Shown here: in pieces, positions 25,563 to 37,638 of the stretch
Numbering within the stretch: the first letter of the stretch is position 1
How the letters are laid out: each line of letters begins with the position of its first letter
DNA from: Platycnemis pennipes
Taxonomy: Eukaryota > Arthropoda > Insecta > Odonata > Platycnemididae
NCBI GenBank assembly: GCA_933228895.1
Contig: OW121857.1
Span: 9,734,001 to 9,798,000, forward strand
Length of the DNA stretch: 64,000 nt
Direction of reading: 5' to 3'
Notes under the pieces: model-generated
Databases searched by the model: none
Told to the model about the DNA's origin: nothing
Seen by the model: the letters and a program-made list of their open reading frames with translations, nothing else
Position numbers and translations under genes: made by a program

Positions 25563-26025
25563 ATACAAGCGTACAACTAAGGAAACATCAGATCATACAT
25601 CAGGAGCATGTTTCTTTACGACAGTGAGGCATGGACGATGACAGCAGTGGAGAAGAAAAGGGTGGAAGCATTCGAAATGTGGTGCTATCGAAGAATGATG
25701 AAGATAAAATGGATCGACCGAGTAAGTAACGAGGAAGTCCTAAGGAGAGTGGGAGAAAAGAGAACTCTGCTGAAAACTCTAAAAAGAAGAAGGGACAACT
25801 TAATCGGCCATATCTTGAGACATGATGGCCTGATGAAGACTATCGTCGAGGGAAAAGTGAACAGGAAGATTGGAAAAGGCAGGCCTCGTATGAAATACAT
25901 GGAACAGGTTGTGAAGGATGTAAAAGAGAAGAATTACGTCACAATGAAAAGGTTGGCCGATAGAAGAATCGAGTGGAAAGCTGCGTCAAACCAATCCTAG
26001 GATTGTTGACCGATGATGATGATGA
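25563..26025 (+). mobile_element. LINE-A 3' fragment with 130-codon open frame
   Basis: The frame at 25608-26000 encodes the C-terminal end of a non-LTR retrotransposon polyprotein. It starts with MFLYDSEAWTMTAVEKKRVE, has the block EMWCYRRMMKIKWIDRV, then LIGHILRHDGLMKTIVEGK, GKGRPRMKYMEQVVKDVK, and ends AASNQS. This is the segment often labelled endonuclease-reverse transcriptase in insect proteomes. The reverse transcriptase core itself is missing (5' truncation). The copy ends with a GAT/TGA microsatellite tail. Confidence 0.8.
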
Positions 26026-26923
26026 ACAATCAAATCCCATTACATTCTTTAAAAGTTCAGCTTTTGGAACACGAGTCATTATGCACTCATCGGTATCTGC
26101 ATTAAAATACAACTCATAACAAGCATAGAATCATTTACCGGAATATTCAAAATCATTAGCCAACAGGTAAAAATCCCCAAAAAGGTCTCTAAAAACCCTT
26201 AAAATACAGCATTTCTCATTGTTCCATCCATTATTTTTTTACGGTGATGTCAACATATGAAAATGATCACATTACAATGCTTAAGCACTTTACAAATAAT
26301 TTAGCAGCAGAGATATTTTAGCCATAAGTAAATAAAAGACAAATAAAAGAAAATTTGTCTACATAACGAGCATACTAGCAATAAGAAGAATATATGCTAT
26401 GATACCTAAGGAATTAAAAGAAAATAGGAATATCAACATGATATTACTTTAATTTAGATATATTAGAAAAAAATATCAAGCGCATCAAGCATGCTGTTAA
26501 CAATGATAAGTAACCGATAAACTTTAAATAATGTGGGTGCTCAAAGATTCAAAATGCATCCAGTGCTCAACCAAACACCTCGATCTCAGCCACTCCCTCA
26601 CTGCTCCGCAAGTCAAAACTTTTAGCACAATATCTTTAGCTTTACTAGAACTGCTATCCCTTTCCCAATGCTTACTGTAAAATTATACTCATAAACTCAA
26701 CTGAAATTCGTGAATTTTGAGACAAGTTTAGAAAACCTCATCAAATATCATCTCTGCAATAATCGGGTGAGAAAAATGGTCTTATGATTTTGTTAGTTTT
26801 TCATAACCAGAGCATTAAAAAACTTATACAGTCTTAACAAAAAATTTGGATAGGTTTCTAGGAACAAAGTAATATTGTGTGGTAACTTCAGGCATGCCTA
26901 GACACCACCAGAAAAAATCTAGA
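26026..26923. other. Intron sequence, nothing recognised
   Basis: AT-rich with no supported feature. Confidence 0.45.
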
Positions 26924-29116
26924 CCTAGTAGCACAAAAGATGCTGAGCACATGCTCACGGCATTTCCATTATGCTCAAGGAAATATTTTCGAATCATATT
27001 GCGAGCATATGCTGAAAATGTTTTCATGTCATTTTAGGAGCCACTCATTTTATACCATGAAGTCCGCATATTTCTAGCATATGTTCATAGATTATGTCTA
27101 AAATATTTTGATGGAAATACTCATTTTTAATCGATAAATATGTTTATTTATACGTTTCCATAACTCTAAGTCTACAACTTTGAGTTTTGAGTTGAGTTTA
27201 TCAGTCCACTATCATGCTATCAGTTTTGCTATGATAACTGATCATTCTAATATCCATCAGTCTTGGTATGATAACTGATCATACCAATATCCATCATCGT
27301 CCCGCTTAATTTCACTGTATGTCCATGGTTTTCCATTTTCTACTAATTAGACCTAAATTAATGATAATGATAGTAAATAACTATGCTGTATGTTCATAAT
27401 TGTGCTGATGGTGTCCATTTAGCTCAACATTCACCTCATATTTCGCAGCATTTGGAAAGGGTTAACAACCAACATCGCAACGGGAACATCAACATCACAA
27501 ATGGAATACTAACATCGCAGAGCAGAGCGGCGGTGAATTATGTTGAGAAACGAAAGTGGGAGTTAGCCAGAGTAAGCTCCTCGCTAAATTGCATTTTAAA
27601 CTGTTGGTGTTCACGGCAGCTTAATTTAATAATGGGATGATGATCTTATAATCATCGATGACCATGTTCGAGCATTCAGGCCATTCAGGTACGGCGATTA
27701 AATTTACGTAACTGAAAATAGATTTTGTTAAAGAAAAGTCATCAATTTGTCATTGTTTTTAATAACCCTTCCAATGGTTTTCATTGGATTCCTGCCTTGA
27801 GTAGTAACAACAATTCTTTTTCTTCTTTCAGATATGTTGTACTATTACCGTACTCAGCATTTTGGAATGAGCTAACAAGGACATTATTCAATTACAGTTC
27901 ATACGTGAACGAGAAAACATCGGAATTGTTGAAATCGATAGATGCGGCTTTCACTTGGTGAAAATTCATGTTGAATAAGAAGATGAAACCTATGTAAATT
28001 TTCACTGACTTTTATTTGTGGTACAACGCGTTTTGACGCTAAGGTGTCATCTTCAAGTACTTGAAACGTGTTGTACCACAAATAAAAATCTGTGAAAATT
28101 TACATAGGTTTCATCTTCTTATTCATCGGAATTGTTGTTTAACTTCAGTGCAGTGACAAATGTTGAAACAATTTAAAAGAATTTCCTCTCGGGAAAATGT
28201 AGTTACATTACTGATGTGAGACGAGAGTGGATTAAAAATACCCTTGGTTATTAAATACGCAGAACAAATAAAATTAAAGTTGTGTTGTTGGTGTTGCGCA
28301 AAAGCGATCTCAATTCTATCTATTCTCGTGTTGTGTGCTGTGATACTGGTTTTCTTTGAGAAGACGCGTGGTATGTTGAAATGTATGTTTTATGCGGTAC
28401 TGATCATCAAGTGAATGAAATAATTGAATTTAGAAGGAATACTTAAATCTACAACTGCTTCATTTTAAAATCATTTCCCAAAAGTCGTGAAAATTAAGTG
28501 TGAATACGTGTGGTTAGGAAGTCACTGCAGTAGCAATTATGGGCCCTTCACTTGTCACCCATTGAAAGGAGGAGTAGAAGCATAGCATTACGAATAGTAG
28601 TATTTTGCATCTAACTTTAAGATGAAATACGGACGGATCAACGATTGAAAGTCTCCTAATTCTGTCACATTTTGAGCTGAAGATATTTTATTCGGATGAA
28701 GAAAAGTCCAGAAAGCTAGTTAAATGGAAGAAAACCAAACTCCGATATTTGAGTTAAAAACTGACCATAGCAAAATGGTATATTTTTGACTGAAATACTG
28801 GTATCGAAGTTCAAATTTCTTCCATTTTATTTGCTTTTCCTACTTTTCTGCCTTTGATAAAATGACCCTGAATGGCGATAGATTAAATATGCTACGGACC
28901 ATTACTGAAATATGCTAAGAATGTTTTCTCAAATATGCCATGCCTGAGTTGACAACATGCTCAGCATATTTTCGAAAATGTTTTCAGCACATTTCTAGCA
29001 TATGATTACCCAGACATTTGTGCATGCTCAGCATATGCTAGAAACATTTTCAACATATTGAACATATTTTACAAAAATGTGCTCAGCATATTGTGAGCAT
29101 TAATTGTGCTACTAGG
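26924..29116. mobile_element. 2.2-kb TIR element with GCTGAGCATATGC-type subterminal repeats
   Basis: The left tip is CCTAGTAGCACAA and the right tip its exact complement, TTGTGCTACTAGG. Inside both ends lie many variants of ATGCTGAGCATATGC and GAAAATGTTTTC (about 26935-27110 and 28910-29100). A foldback repeat sits in the middle (27973-28124). No transposase frame was recognised, and no target duplication was resolved. Confidence 0.7.
27973..28124. repeat. Foldback repeat, about 60-bp arms
   Basis: The left arm begins GAATAAGAAGATGAAACC and the right arm ends in its complement. Both contain TTTGTGGTACAACGCG / CGTGTTGTACCACAAA-type blocks. The loop is about 30 bp and contains GGTGTCATCTTCAAG. 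It is nested within the element at 26924-29116. Confidence 0.75.
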
Positions 29117-32100
29117 GAATGAATCTTGGATGAATACATTTGCCTGAGTTCATCAATTTGCTCAGCTGAGGAATGTTCTCAGAAAAAGAGAACACAGTAA
29201 AACCCCTGAAACAGTGGGAAAACGTATCTGTGCATGCAATGACTCCAATTAAGGGAGTCAGGAAGTGGTGTCAAATACAACAGAGGCTGCCGTGGATGGA
29301 AATCACTAGTTGTCGTCAACATATAGGATAGGAGAAACAAAATGAAAGAAAATAGGAAAAGAGCCACGAGTGAGGCTTTGTTCGAGTGTGGTCTTATAAT
29401 AAATAAGGGACAATGTTTGTGGCTAAAGTAATATCTACAACAGAGAGTGATTGGATTTATGGTTCTCTTGTATGGAAAATAAAATTGTGGAAATTATAAT
29501 ATTGTCTTCCTGAAAACTGAAGACAGAAGAATTATGAGTAAAGTTGCTTGTAAGGTGAAACTACTTAGATATTCAAAGAGGATGATATGATTTCTCTTAA
29601 GTGCAGGCAAAGTTTGTGGAGTGAAAAATGTTGATTTTTACTTCAGAAAATTTGGAAATAAAGTCACAAAAAGTTATCCTTTGTCCATTTAAAAACCTTT
29701 CTGTGAACAGTCAAAATAAAAAGAACTCATCAGATATTTTACTGCATCATAATGGATGTTTGTAGGGAAAAATAATATATGACTGAAGTAATTTCACTGG
29801 TTGCGGTGCCTATGACCACTATATGTTTTTAACAAATTCTGTGAAAAAATAAAGGTTTTAAGCATTATTTGCAAGACTAAGGTTCTCTTCTGTTAATGCC
29901 TATAAATTTTTTGGGCATTCTGAGCCAAACTATATGAAAAAATATATTTTAAACTGTTAAAAAAAACTTAAGTTGCCCCATTTTATAATACAAAAAATTG
30001 GAGAAGTGGGCAGAGGCCTATAATGATACTAAGATTACAACATGGTTCCTCAATCATAAATGATGCATATGATAATTCCAGCAAGTATGCATAAAAATTA
30101 TAAACATTTATATTTAAGTTAATGAAGCATTATTTTAAAGATAAAAATATAAAAACCATTGAAACTCAAACAACAGTGAGCCATATTAAAAGTTACTCGA
30201 GATAAACTTCCAACAATGGGATTATATCATCCATTATTTGGTGAAATGTATGTCAAATTGGAGGTGTCTAAGAAAAAATTTAATAATATATTAATAATAC
30301 TTTGATGGAAATAAAATGAACTAAGAAATTAGCGATAAAAGTGTTGAAAAGATATAAGATTAATTGCAGTGCTGATTAAAAATAAAATTATGAAGTAACA
30401 TTTACCAGAATTAGGTATTAATGTTTAATCAAATTTTGAATGCCATTTATGATTATCATTATTCAGGAAGTCATTTATGAAGCAAATAACAAAAGAGATA
30501 TTATATCGAGTTTCAAATAATTAGTAGAAGGCAATCCAAATGTGTATCAATTTGAATGTCCAAAATGAATAATGGACTAGTGTGCATTAATGAAAATGGC
30601 CCATGAATATGAAATCAACAAGACCGAAATCACTCTCCCTTCAATACAAAGCTTACAGATTAATTAAAATGCTTATTAAATGACTCACTTGATGGAATTA
30701 TCTATCACATTTTGCAATAGTATTGATGATTAATGGCATCACTTCACAAGTTTTGAGTAAAAAATGTAATCACCACCGCATTAAACTGAAATGAATACAT
30801 TTAAGTACATTAAATGTGAATGATGTTATATAATATATCATTTGCTGATCACAGCAAGATTACTCACCCATAGTGCTAATTCTTCCACCGTCTTTATACA
30901 ACACTGTCTCACCTGACAAAGGTATGAAATATTTGATTTTAATATGGAAATATACCTAACGATTTTTTCAGATTTAGAATAAAGCCCAATTAATTTATAG
31001 TCTGACCAAAACTTCACCAAAATTAGTGTATAATGGCTCTTCTTACCATTTTTCCAGTGACAGTCGAATTAAACGATTTACGAATATCTTATGTGATATC
31101 AATATAAAATTGTGTAAGCACATAGGTTTTACCCATCCGCTCCCAATTTATCTACGAAAAGTGGTCTTCTTGAAATAGCGTACGTCTTTCTGGATGCACA
31201 ATCTTGCAAGTTTTTTTCATAATTATTTCGGATGGTTATATTTATAGTCGCTAAATGCACCATTGAGAAAGCTTTTGCACAACAAAATGATGGAAGGAGA
31301 TTTTAAAAGGTGGTAATATCAGATAACTAAAGCGATGTATATGAAATATCTCAGATTTCTCTCAGTTACGTTTCGGATAGCTACGCATGAGACCACTGCT
31401 GTAGTCTCGCGGGTACCTCTCAGAGACGTCTCTGAGATGTACTGAGATGTCAATGTCTCAACAGACGTCAATGAGATGTCTCAGACATGCGTTGCTATAT
31501 GGGTTGTTGCCTGATGTTCCTTTGATAGGGTATTAAAAACCATTGCTTTTACACCATATTTCCAGCAGCTCATGTAATCTAACAAATAGCAAAGCAAATA
31601 AATCTAAAAAAATAGCAAAAGAATCATAGGTATAATTAATGCCTTGGACTTATTTCAACAATTAGTATAAAAGTAAGAAAAGTAATAATCTAAGGTTCCC
31701 TTCAAAACTCCAAATATGCTAGAAATTCACTACTTTTTACCACATTGGTGCCCAATTTTATTCAATAAGGTTTGCAGAATCAGTGACTCACATTACAAGT
31801 GTAGATAAATATCCTTATTCGACCATGAGATGATGAGGTATTTACAAAACGTCATTCTTTGAAAATTTCAGGGACCATCTAAGATGCAATCTCAGTTGCA
31901 ATAATGAACTGATAATACTCATGTAATTAGTGGCTAACACAAGGCAAGGCCACCAATGTAGTGAACTGTGACCAGTCTCATATGGACACAGGAAAGATGT
32001 GGGTTTAATTTTAAACCACTCGTTCAAAATTGAAAATTAAGTAAAATTTATTAACATTATAGATATTCAACCAAAGTCAAGGATGACAAAGGAAGATACC

Positions 32101-32368
32101 AAGGTATATAAACCTTGAGGTAAGTGCAGTAAGAGATTTATCAGGCCTTTGCCAAAGCAGAAAAGAATGAACCACAGACTGATTTTCACAAACTGGGTAT
32201 CTACATATGTTGTTTGACCTTCCATATCTCATGTCTTAGTCCCTATCTCAAGATATGTTTCACTGTATGCAAACTCTTCCTATATCTTTTAACCATTGAA
32301 GTGTCCCATTATTTTCAAAGTCAAATATATATTTGCCTCTAACTAAAAGAGCATTCCTATTCACGCCT
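29117..32368. other. Long AT-rich intron tract, nothing firmly recognised
   Basis: There are no exons, SINE heads or LINE motifs here. Around 31400-31500 there is a small cluster of GAGATGTC/GACGTCTC palindromes that looks like one end of an unidentified element, but no partner was found. Confidence 0.45.
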
Positions 32369-32843
32369 AAAAAAGGTGCAACTCGGTAAATTACCAACAC
32401 CCCTGAAAATTAGCATAATAAACAGTAATTTTCAGAAAAGTTCTTTTTCAGAAAATTTCTTCTTCATGAAGAAACCATTGGAATGGGTGATATTATAAAA
32501 TAGGTAGCTAAAACATTTTGTTTACATTGTGTCCGTGATTAATTCAGAGTAAAATAACAAATGCACGTTGCACAGAGGTATGTCTTTGGAATGAAAATTT
32601 CTCATGGTGTGACAAAAGAGAGGCAAATTGCATGTTGCCGCCAACTTCGTTATATTTTTTTAATGAGTTATAATAGATAAATGTTGCGATATGTTTGATA
32701 TAAATGTCGGCATTTATATCTCAATGCTACTTGATTTCGTTTTGAGTCCTCTGATAAGGATTTGCAGCTAAAAACTTAAAATTACCGTAATTTATCACCA
32801 TAATTTACCTCAATTGAAAATTACTGTAATTTACCCATCTCTA
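32369..32843. mobile_element. MITE family 3, copy 1
   Basis: This aligns, in inverted orientation, with 36037-36567. Shared blocks include GATTAATTCAGAGTAAAATA, TGACAAAAGAGAGGCAAATT and CCTCTGATAAGGATTTG. The right end reads TTTACCCATCTCTA and the left end, CAACTCGGTAAATTAC, is decayed. There is no coding sequence. Confidence 0.65.
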
Positions 32844-33407
32844 TTCACATGCAGGCATGTACACTACACATAAAATTAGCGAATTTTATTAATTATAATA
32901 ATAATATTTTTGCATCCTGACTACTGTAATGCATTCAGTCCTGCACAATGTAACTAGCTAACTCATTCACTGTAATTCATGTCATTCAATGTAACTAGGT
33001 AACTCATCACAATATCTTACCAGTACCTTGTATATATCTTCAAGAAACAGTCAACTACATCCACTAAAACTTAAATTCATTTGAAAAAAATTTTGACTAC
33101 CATAGCTAGAACTCTAGAACAAATGATTCTTTACACATGAACTGCCATAAACCTCAAAAAGACTCCATAGTATCACTCACACAGGATTCAATTTATCCAA
33201 TATACATAATTCCATTATCCATTAGATCCCTGGACATTAAAAAATCAAAACAAAGGTAAAAAAATTTGTTTCACGAAAACTTGTTTTATAGCACTAAAGA
33301 ATACATGGAGCATGTATTTTTGTAAAATATTGTAAATTTATCTTAATCTGAATTGCTATGTTTTATGTTTGTTTTATATTAAATGCAATGTAGTACATAT
33401 GTACATA

Positions 33408-33727
33408 AAATGAATTGACCGAATGACAAATGAAGAAGTCCTAAGAAGAGTGGGAGAAAAGAGAAGTCTGTTGAAAACTCTAAAAAGAAGAAGGGACAAC
33501 TTAATCGGCCACATCTTGAGACACGATGGCCTGATGAAGACAATCGTCGAGGGAAAAGTGAACAGGAAGATTGGAAAAGGCAGGCCTCGTATGAAATACA
33601 TGGGCCAAGTTGTGAAGGATTTAAAAGAGAGGAACTACGTTAATGTGAAGAGGTTAGCCAATAGAAGAATCAAGTGGAGGGCTGTGTCAAACCAATCCTA
33701 GGATTGTTGACCGATGATGATGATGAA
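33408..33727 (+). mobile_element. LINE-A 3' fragment (92-codon open frame)
   Basis: The frame at 33423-33701 starts inside the same C-terminal region as 25608-26000 (TNEEVLRRVGEKRSLLKTLK, then GHILRHDGLMKTIVEGK, GKGRPRMKYMGQVVKDLK, ending AVSNQS). It is followed by the TTGTTGACCGATGATGATGA tail. It is more severely 5'-truncated than the other LINE-A copies, except the short tails at 60298-60360 and 61441-61668. Confidence 0.8.
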
Positions 33728-34135
33728 AATAAACAAAAACTAATTATTTTCTGTACGAATGTTGGAACAGTCCAGGCACATCAATGGCTCATGGGGGCAT
33801 CCTGAAAAATACATTGTCACTTTGTTCACTTCTTCTTCCCTCTCTCGCACTGCTTTATCATGGCAGCCTTTGCACTGTTCACGTACGTCCACGGCTCTCC
33901 CTTCTCGTTTCTTCAGCTCATGGCAGGTTCTTTATCTTTCCAAAGTCTTTTCCTTTACTTCTTTGTTTTCCTCCTTTGCCAAAGTCAAGCATCAAATTCA
34001 GTTCTTGTGGAATTCCACTATGCTTACTTTATTTCCAATACATTTCTTACACAGTATACGGGCATTTACCACGGATATGGATAGTATCAACTCCACAAAC
34101 AACTTTTGATACCACTTGACCATTTTCCCTGGTTC

Positions 34136-34235
34136 ACATTAATTGCCATGAGAAAAAATTCACCTGGACCGGGAATCAAACCATGGACCTTTGGCTTTCC
34201 GGGCCACTGTGCAGACCACTATGCTACCCAGGATC
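34136..34235 (-). mobile_element. tRNA-derived SINE (SINE-2), copy 1
   Basis: On the minus strand a tRNA-like head (GGGTAGCATAGTGGTCTGCA, then box B-like GGTTTGATTCC) is followed by CCGGTCCAGGTGAATTTTTT and CTCATGGCAATTAATG. The copy at 41900-42003 has the same plan. The last part of this sequence reappears inside the inverted repeat at 34410-34558. On the plus strand a run of about 25 T follows at about 34278-34302. Confidence 0.6.
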
Positions 34236-34409
34236 CTTAATTCCCATGGTAATTTTACCGAGGTTCAAGGTACAAGTTTTTTTTTTTTTTTTTTTTTTTT
34301 TGAGCCCTCACGGTCCCTCAAGGATGGCAACGCAAGGGAGAAAGGGCTTCAAAGAAGCCACGACCAATGGTGAACCCCATCCAGCGCTAAAGCCGCGTTT
34401 GGAGGTAAC

Positions 34410-34558
34410 TGTAGGATATTTCATGCCTGCAGCGTGAACGGCGGTGAAATTCACATTAATTGCCATGCGAAAAAATTTCCGGTCCAGGTGAATTTTTCTC
34501 ATGGCAATTAATGTGAATTTCACTGCCGTTCACGCGGCAGGCTTGAAACATCCTACAT
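34410..34558. repeat. Inverted repeat, about 70-bp arms, at the start of the Penelope-like fragment
   Basis: The arms contain GCGTGAACGGCGGTGAAATT and its near-complement, and CACATTAATTGCCATG and its complement. The gap is only a few bases around CCGGTCC. The arms carry the SINE-2 tail sequence. Inverted terminal arrangements are common in Penelope-like elements (family knowledge). Confidence 0.75.
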
Positions 34559-35112
34559 TTTCCCTGGTGGTGAAGAATGAGGTGCCGTGTGAGTGTGGCA
34601 TGGTGAAAGTCGGGGAAACAGGCCGCACTATTGAGACCAGGATGAAGGAGCACAGAAGGCACCTGAGGTTGGGGCAATTGGAAAAGTCAGCAATCGCAGA
34701 ACACAGCGTCAGCCGTGATCACACCATTAAGTGGGACGAGGCGAAATGTCTTTGCCGATCACACAGCTACTGGGATCGTGTTGTCAAGGAGGCTATTGAA
34801 ATCCACCTCAAAAAGAAGAATCTGAAGAGGCATGTGGGCTTCCATCTAAACAAAATCTGGAGGCTGATCCTCAAATGCATACAAGAGGACAGGGGAAATT
34901 GTCGGCCAATCAGGAGACAGCTCTCTGAAGGTTGGTAGATGGACCAATCAGGAGACACCTGACCCCAGGAGAAGGGTATATAACGAGGGCAATTTTGGTG
35001 AAACAGCATTCAGAAGCCCTGAACACGATGACCAAATCGAGAATTGAAACGTCGGCAGACATGGACGCAAATACCCCGTGGAGGACCCGAGAAACCTTCA
35101 CGCAATAAGGTG
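34501..35112 (+). mobile_element. Penelope-like element, C-terminal GIY-YIG endonuclease fragment
   Basis: The frame at 34501-34938 (145 codons) has the Penelope-like endonuclease pattern: VPCECGMVKVGETGRTIETR at about residues 28-47, KEHRRHLRLGQLEKSAIAEH, then a histidine and IKWDEAKCL, and a later VKEAIEIHLKKKN. In most family members the CG..V is followed by YIG; here that tyrosine is lysine (VKVG), while the conserved arginine (ETRMKEH) remains. About 15 N-terminal residues come from the inverted repeat, so the start is not native. The reverse transcriptase domain is absent (5' truncation). Downstream, GAAACGTCGGCAGAC around 35047 resembles Penelope tails. Confidence 0.75.
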
Positions 35113-36036
35113 CCATTTGGTCAGACAATTTTGTATATATACTGGACTTTGAGTGGTATGTGTAACCTGATGATGATGCAGTACATCCAAACTGGTCACT
35201 TTGAAGTTTATACTATGGAAAATTACTAATCTTCTTTAATTAATGATTTTGCCTTGTTATCGCCAAATTCAACTTTCGGTTTTAAAATCATTTCACAACT
35301 TTTTCAAGGAATCTCAATTGTTTATTAGAATGAATGCTTAGAGAAAATTATTGTGCATTTCATTTGTCCTTCCAATTTAAAACTGTTATTCCTCCCAAGA
35401 AACTGTTATCCTCCTTGGCTACAGTGTCATCCTTTTTCATGCAACACTTCTGAGTCTCGTCTTTTGGGGTGTGCTTCTTATTTTTTCTCAATGTTCCTAC
35501 CAAATCAGTTTTTTGAGTACAGCAATTTGTTAGTTGGTTGAATATTAGAGTGTCAACTGTTAGAACATTTTGTTCACACAATTTAAAAACGTCCGTCAGC
35601 ATTGTCCTACTTCCTTAGAGGTTTTTCCCACCATAAGTTGTCATTTGATGAAGTGTAACCAAGGCCTGTAAATAGCTTGAAGAGTTTTATCCCATATTAT
35701 TGGTGATTTTGTATCATACAGTATTGCATGATGACTCACCTTCGAAAGCAGATGAGTGATTCATCAATGCACATTGTTTTGCTGGCATGGAATAGGAATC
35801 GTCAATGCTTCAATAGTTTTCCGTTAGACCTTGGACTTTGTGCAGTCTTGTGTGCCTTCTGGAAATGATTCATGATTTGTGAAGTGAACCATTTGCAATA
35901 ACCAAACATAATCCAGGACATGATAATAGAAGCAAAGTCATTTTTGAATAAGGTATCCCTGGAACAGTAATCTTCGATAAGTGGCATCAGTCCCCACCCC
36001 ATGTTAGCGATGAGACCAAAAAAAATATTTCATAAT
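35113..36036. other. Intron sequence, nothing recognised
   Basis: AT-rich, with no supported coding block or repeat. Confidence 0.45.
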
Positions 36037-36567
36037 TAGAGACGGGTAAATTACCTTAATTTTCAATTGAGGTAAATTAAAGGGGTAAATTAGGGTGATT
36101 TTCGAAAATTACCGTAATTTTCCAGTAATTTTAAGTTTTGAGCTTCAAATCCTTATCAGAGGAATCAAAATGAAATCAAATTGCACTGAGATATAAATGC
36201 CGACGCTTATATCCAACATATCATGATGTTTATCTATTATAACTCATTAAAAATATTATAACGAAGTTGGCAGTAATATGCAATTTGCCTCTCTTTTGTC
36301 ACACCATGAGATATTTTCATTCTAAAGACATACCTCTGTGCAATGTGCATTGTTATTTTACTCTGAATTAATCACGGACACAATGTAAACAGAATCGTTT
36401 TAGCTACTTAATTTATAATATCACCCATTCCAATGGTTTCTTCGTGAGGAAGAAATTTTCTGAAAACAAACTTTTCTGAAAATTACCGTTTATTAGGGTA
36501 ATTTACGAAAAATACCACGGTAATTTACGAAAAATACCGTGGTAATTTACCGAGTTGTCCATCTCTA
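36037..36567. mobile_element. MITE family 3, copy 2 (531 bp)
   Basis: The ends are TAGAGACGGGTAAATTACC and the complement-like GGTAATTTACCGAGTTG followed by TCCATCTCTA. Terminal TA is present at both ends, consistent with a TA target site. It shares its interior with 32369-32843 in the opposite orientation. It lacks a transposase. The runs of GGTAAATTA/TAATTTACC near both ends make long AT-rich hairpins possible. Confidence 0.7.
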
Positions 36568-37199
36568 TTCATATTACCTACATTTGTAGCCTTCCTTTGA
36601 AGCAACTTTGATGATGATCATGTGTATTGTTCTTACATTACTTGTGGTGTGGAATAGTAATTCAATCAATTTCAATACATTTACCGAGCAAACTCCACTG
36701 CTGATTCGCAATATTTGTGTGGTGAGGAGCAATGCTTGGTATTCTGCCTATTCTTTTTCAAAGCGATCTCATACCCCTCTAGTATGCTAAGTTCAGTTTG
36801 ATAAACCAACCACCAGATGCTGGAAAAGCCCACATGCAAAACTGCTCTGAGTTGAAGGTTGGGATAACCAGCTGCAAACGAGTTGACTACACTGATTTCA
36901 GATTGCTTTGTGCACGGAATAACCTAAAAACAGCACGTGGTAACTCAAGGCGAAAACATCGCAACTCAACTATGTGATGACCGTGAAAGTGACCGTCGCA
37001 GCATAGGATGAGTTATAAATAAATTAAATTAAAAATAAATAGAGTTAAAAACCAATATTTTTTACATTTAGACATATTCTTTCAACCCTCATTCTTAGGC
37101 TGCAGATATTATTAACTGCCATCAAATGAAAAAGTTCATCATCAAAAAAGGCCCAAGAATAAGGAAACCATTTGAGCACAGTGAGTTGGATTGGGGGAG
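36568..37199. other. Intron sequence, nothing recognised
   Basis: AT-rich, with no supported feature. Confidence 0.4.
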
Positions 37200-37364
37200 G
37201 GAACTATAATATTGATGGCAACACTGTGTCTGTAATATAGGTGGTGCACTGTGTGCCGGCCTAACCTGGTTGTTCAGCATTGTGCGTCAGAGTAATAAAG
37301 AACGTCAAACATGAAGGTTGTTGTGATAATTTAGTGCTACCTTGATACCTGGTGTCAGAAGTGG
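37200..37364 (+). mobile_element. Possible LTR end plus primer-binding site remnant
   Basis: TGGTGTCAGAAGTGG at 37350-37364 matches the primer-binding sequence form common just after the 5' LTR of Gypsy-class elements. The preceding 150 bp includes AGTAATAAAGAACG, a plausible polyadenylation region. No internal coding region follows, because the HIF exon begins about 56 bp further on. No LTR partner was identified, so this is tentative. Confidence 0.35.
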
Positions 37365-37420
37365 AATCGCTTCTGGATCAAGTGGGAGCACTTGGGGATA
37401 ATGATCAACAAAATGATTAC

Positions 37421-37638
37421 CTTTCATCAGCATAGGTGAACTTCATATCCAGACTGTGCTTGCTCAGGAAGGTCTGCTTGCCGAGAGGGATCTCGATGTT
37501 CGACGGGTGTGGAATGGGTTCCCCAATGGCCACCAGGCACGGCTGCTGAGGGTTCCCGTTGCCGTTCAGCTTCTCCTTGTCAAGGGACTTGGCATCACCC
37601 CGGCAGCCAGACAGTAAGTGGCCAAGGCAATGAATAAC
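37421..37638 (-). CDS. HIF-alpha exon: end of PAS-A, linker, start of PAS-B
   Basis: This 218-bp exon reads, on the minus strand, [20 protein letters not shown] and so on, with the blocks [39 protein letters not shown] and a final AG that begins an arginine codon. The [25 protein letters not shown] string is diagnostic of the HIF-alpha family as opposed to Sim or Trachealess. The acceptor is CTTTCTTTCAG and the donor GAAAG|GTAATC. It starts in phase 0 after the exon at 41593-41775 and ends with two bases of a split codon completed by the exon at 14786-14892. The first third forms the last strands of PAS-A. The variable linker carries a glycine/asparagine-rich NGNGNPQQP segment. The last part is the first strand of PAS-B. 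Confidence 0.95.

Noticed and set aside
34278..34302. Run of about 25 T as a terminator
   Set aside because: More simply the poly(A) tail of a minus-strand retrosequence; no promoter or transcript supports a terminator.
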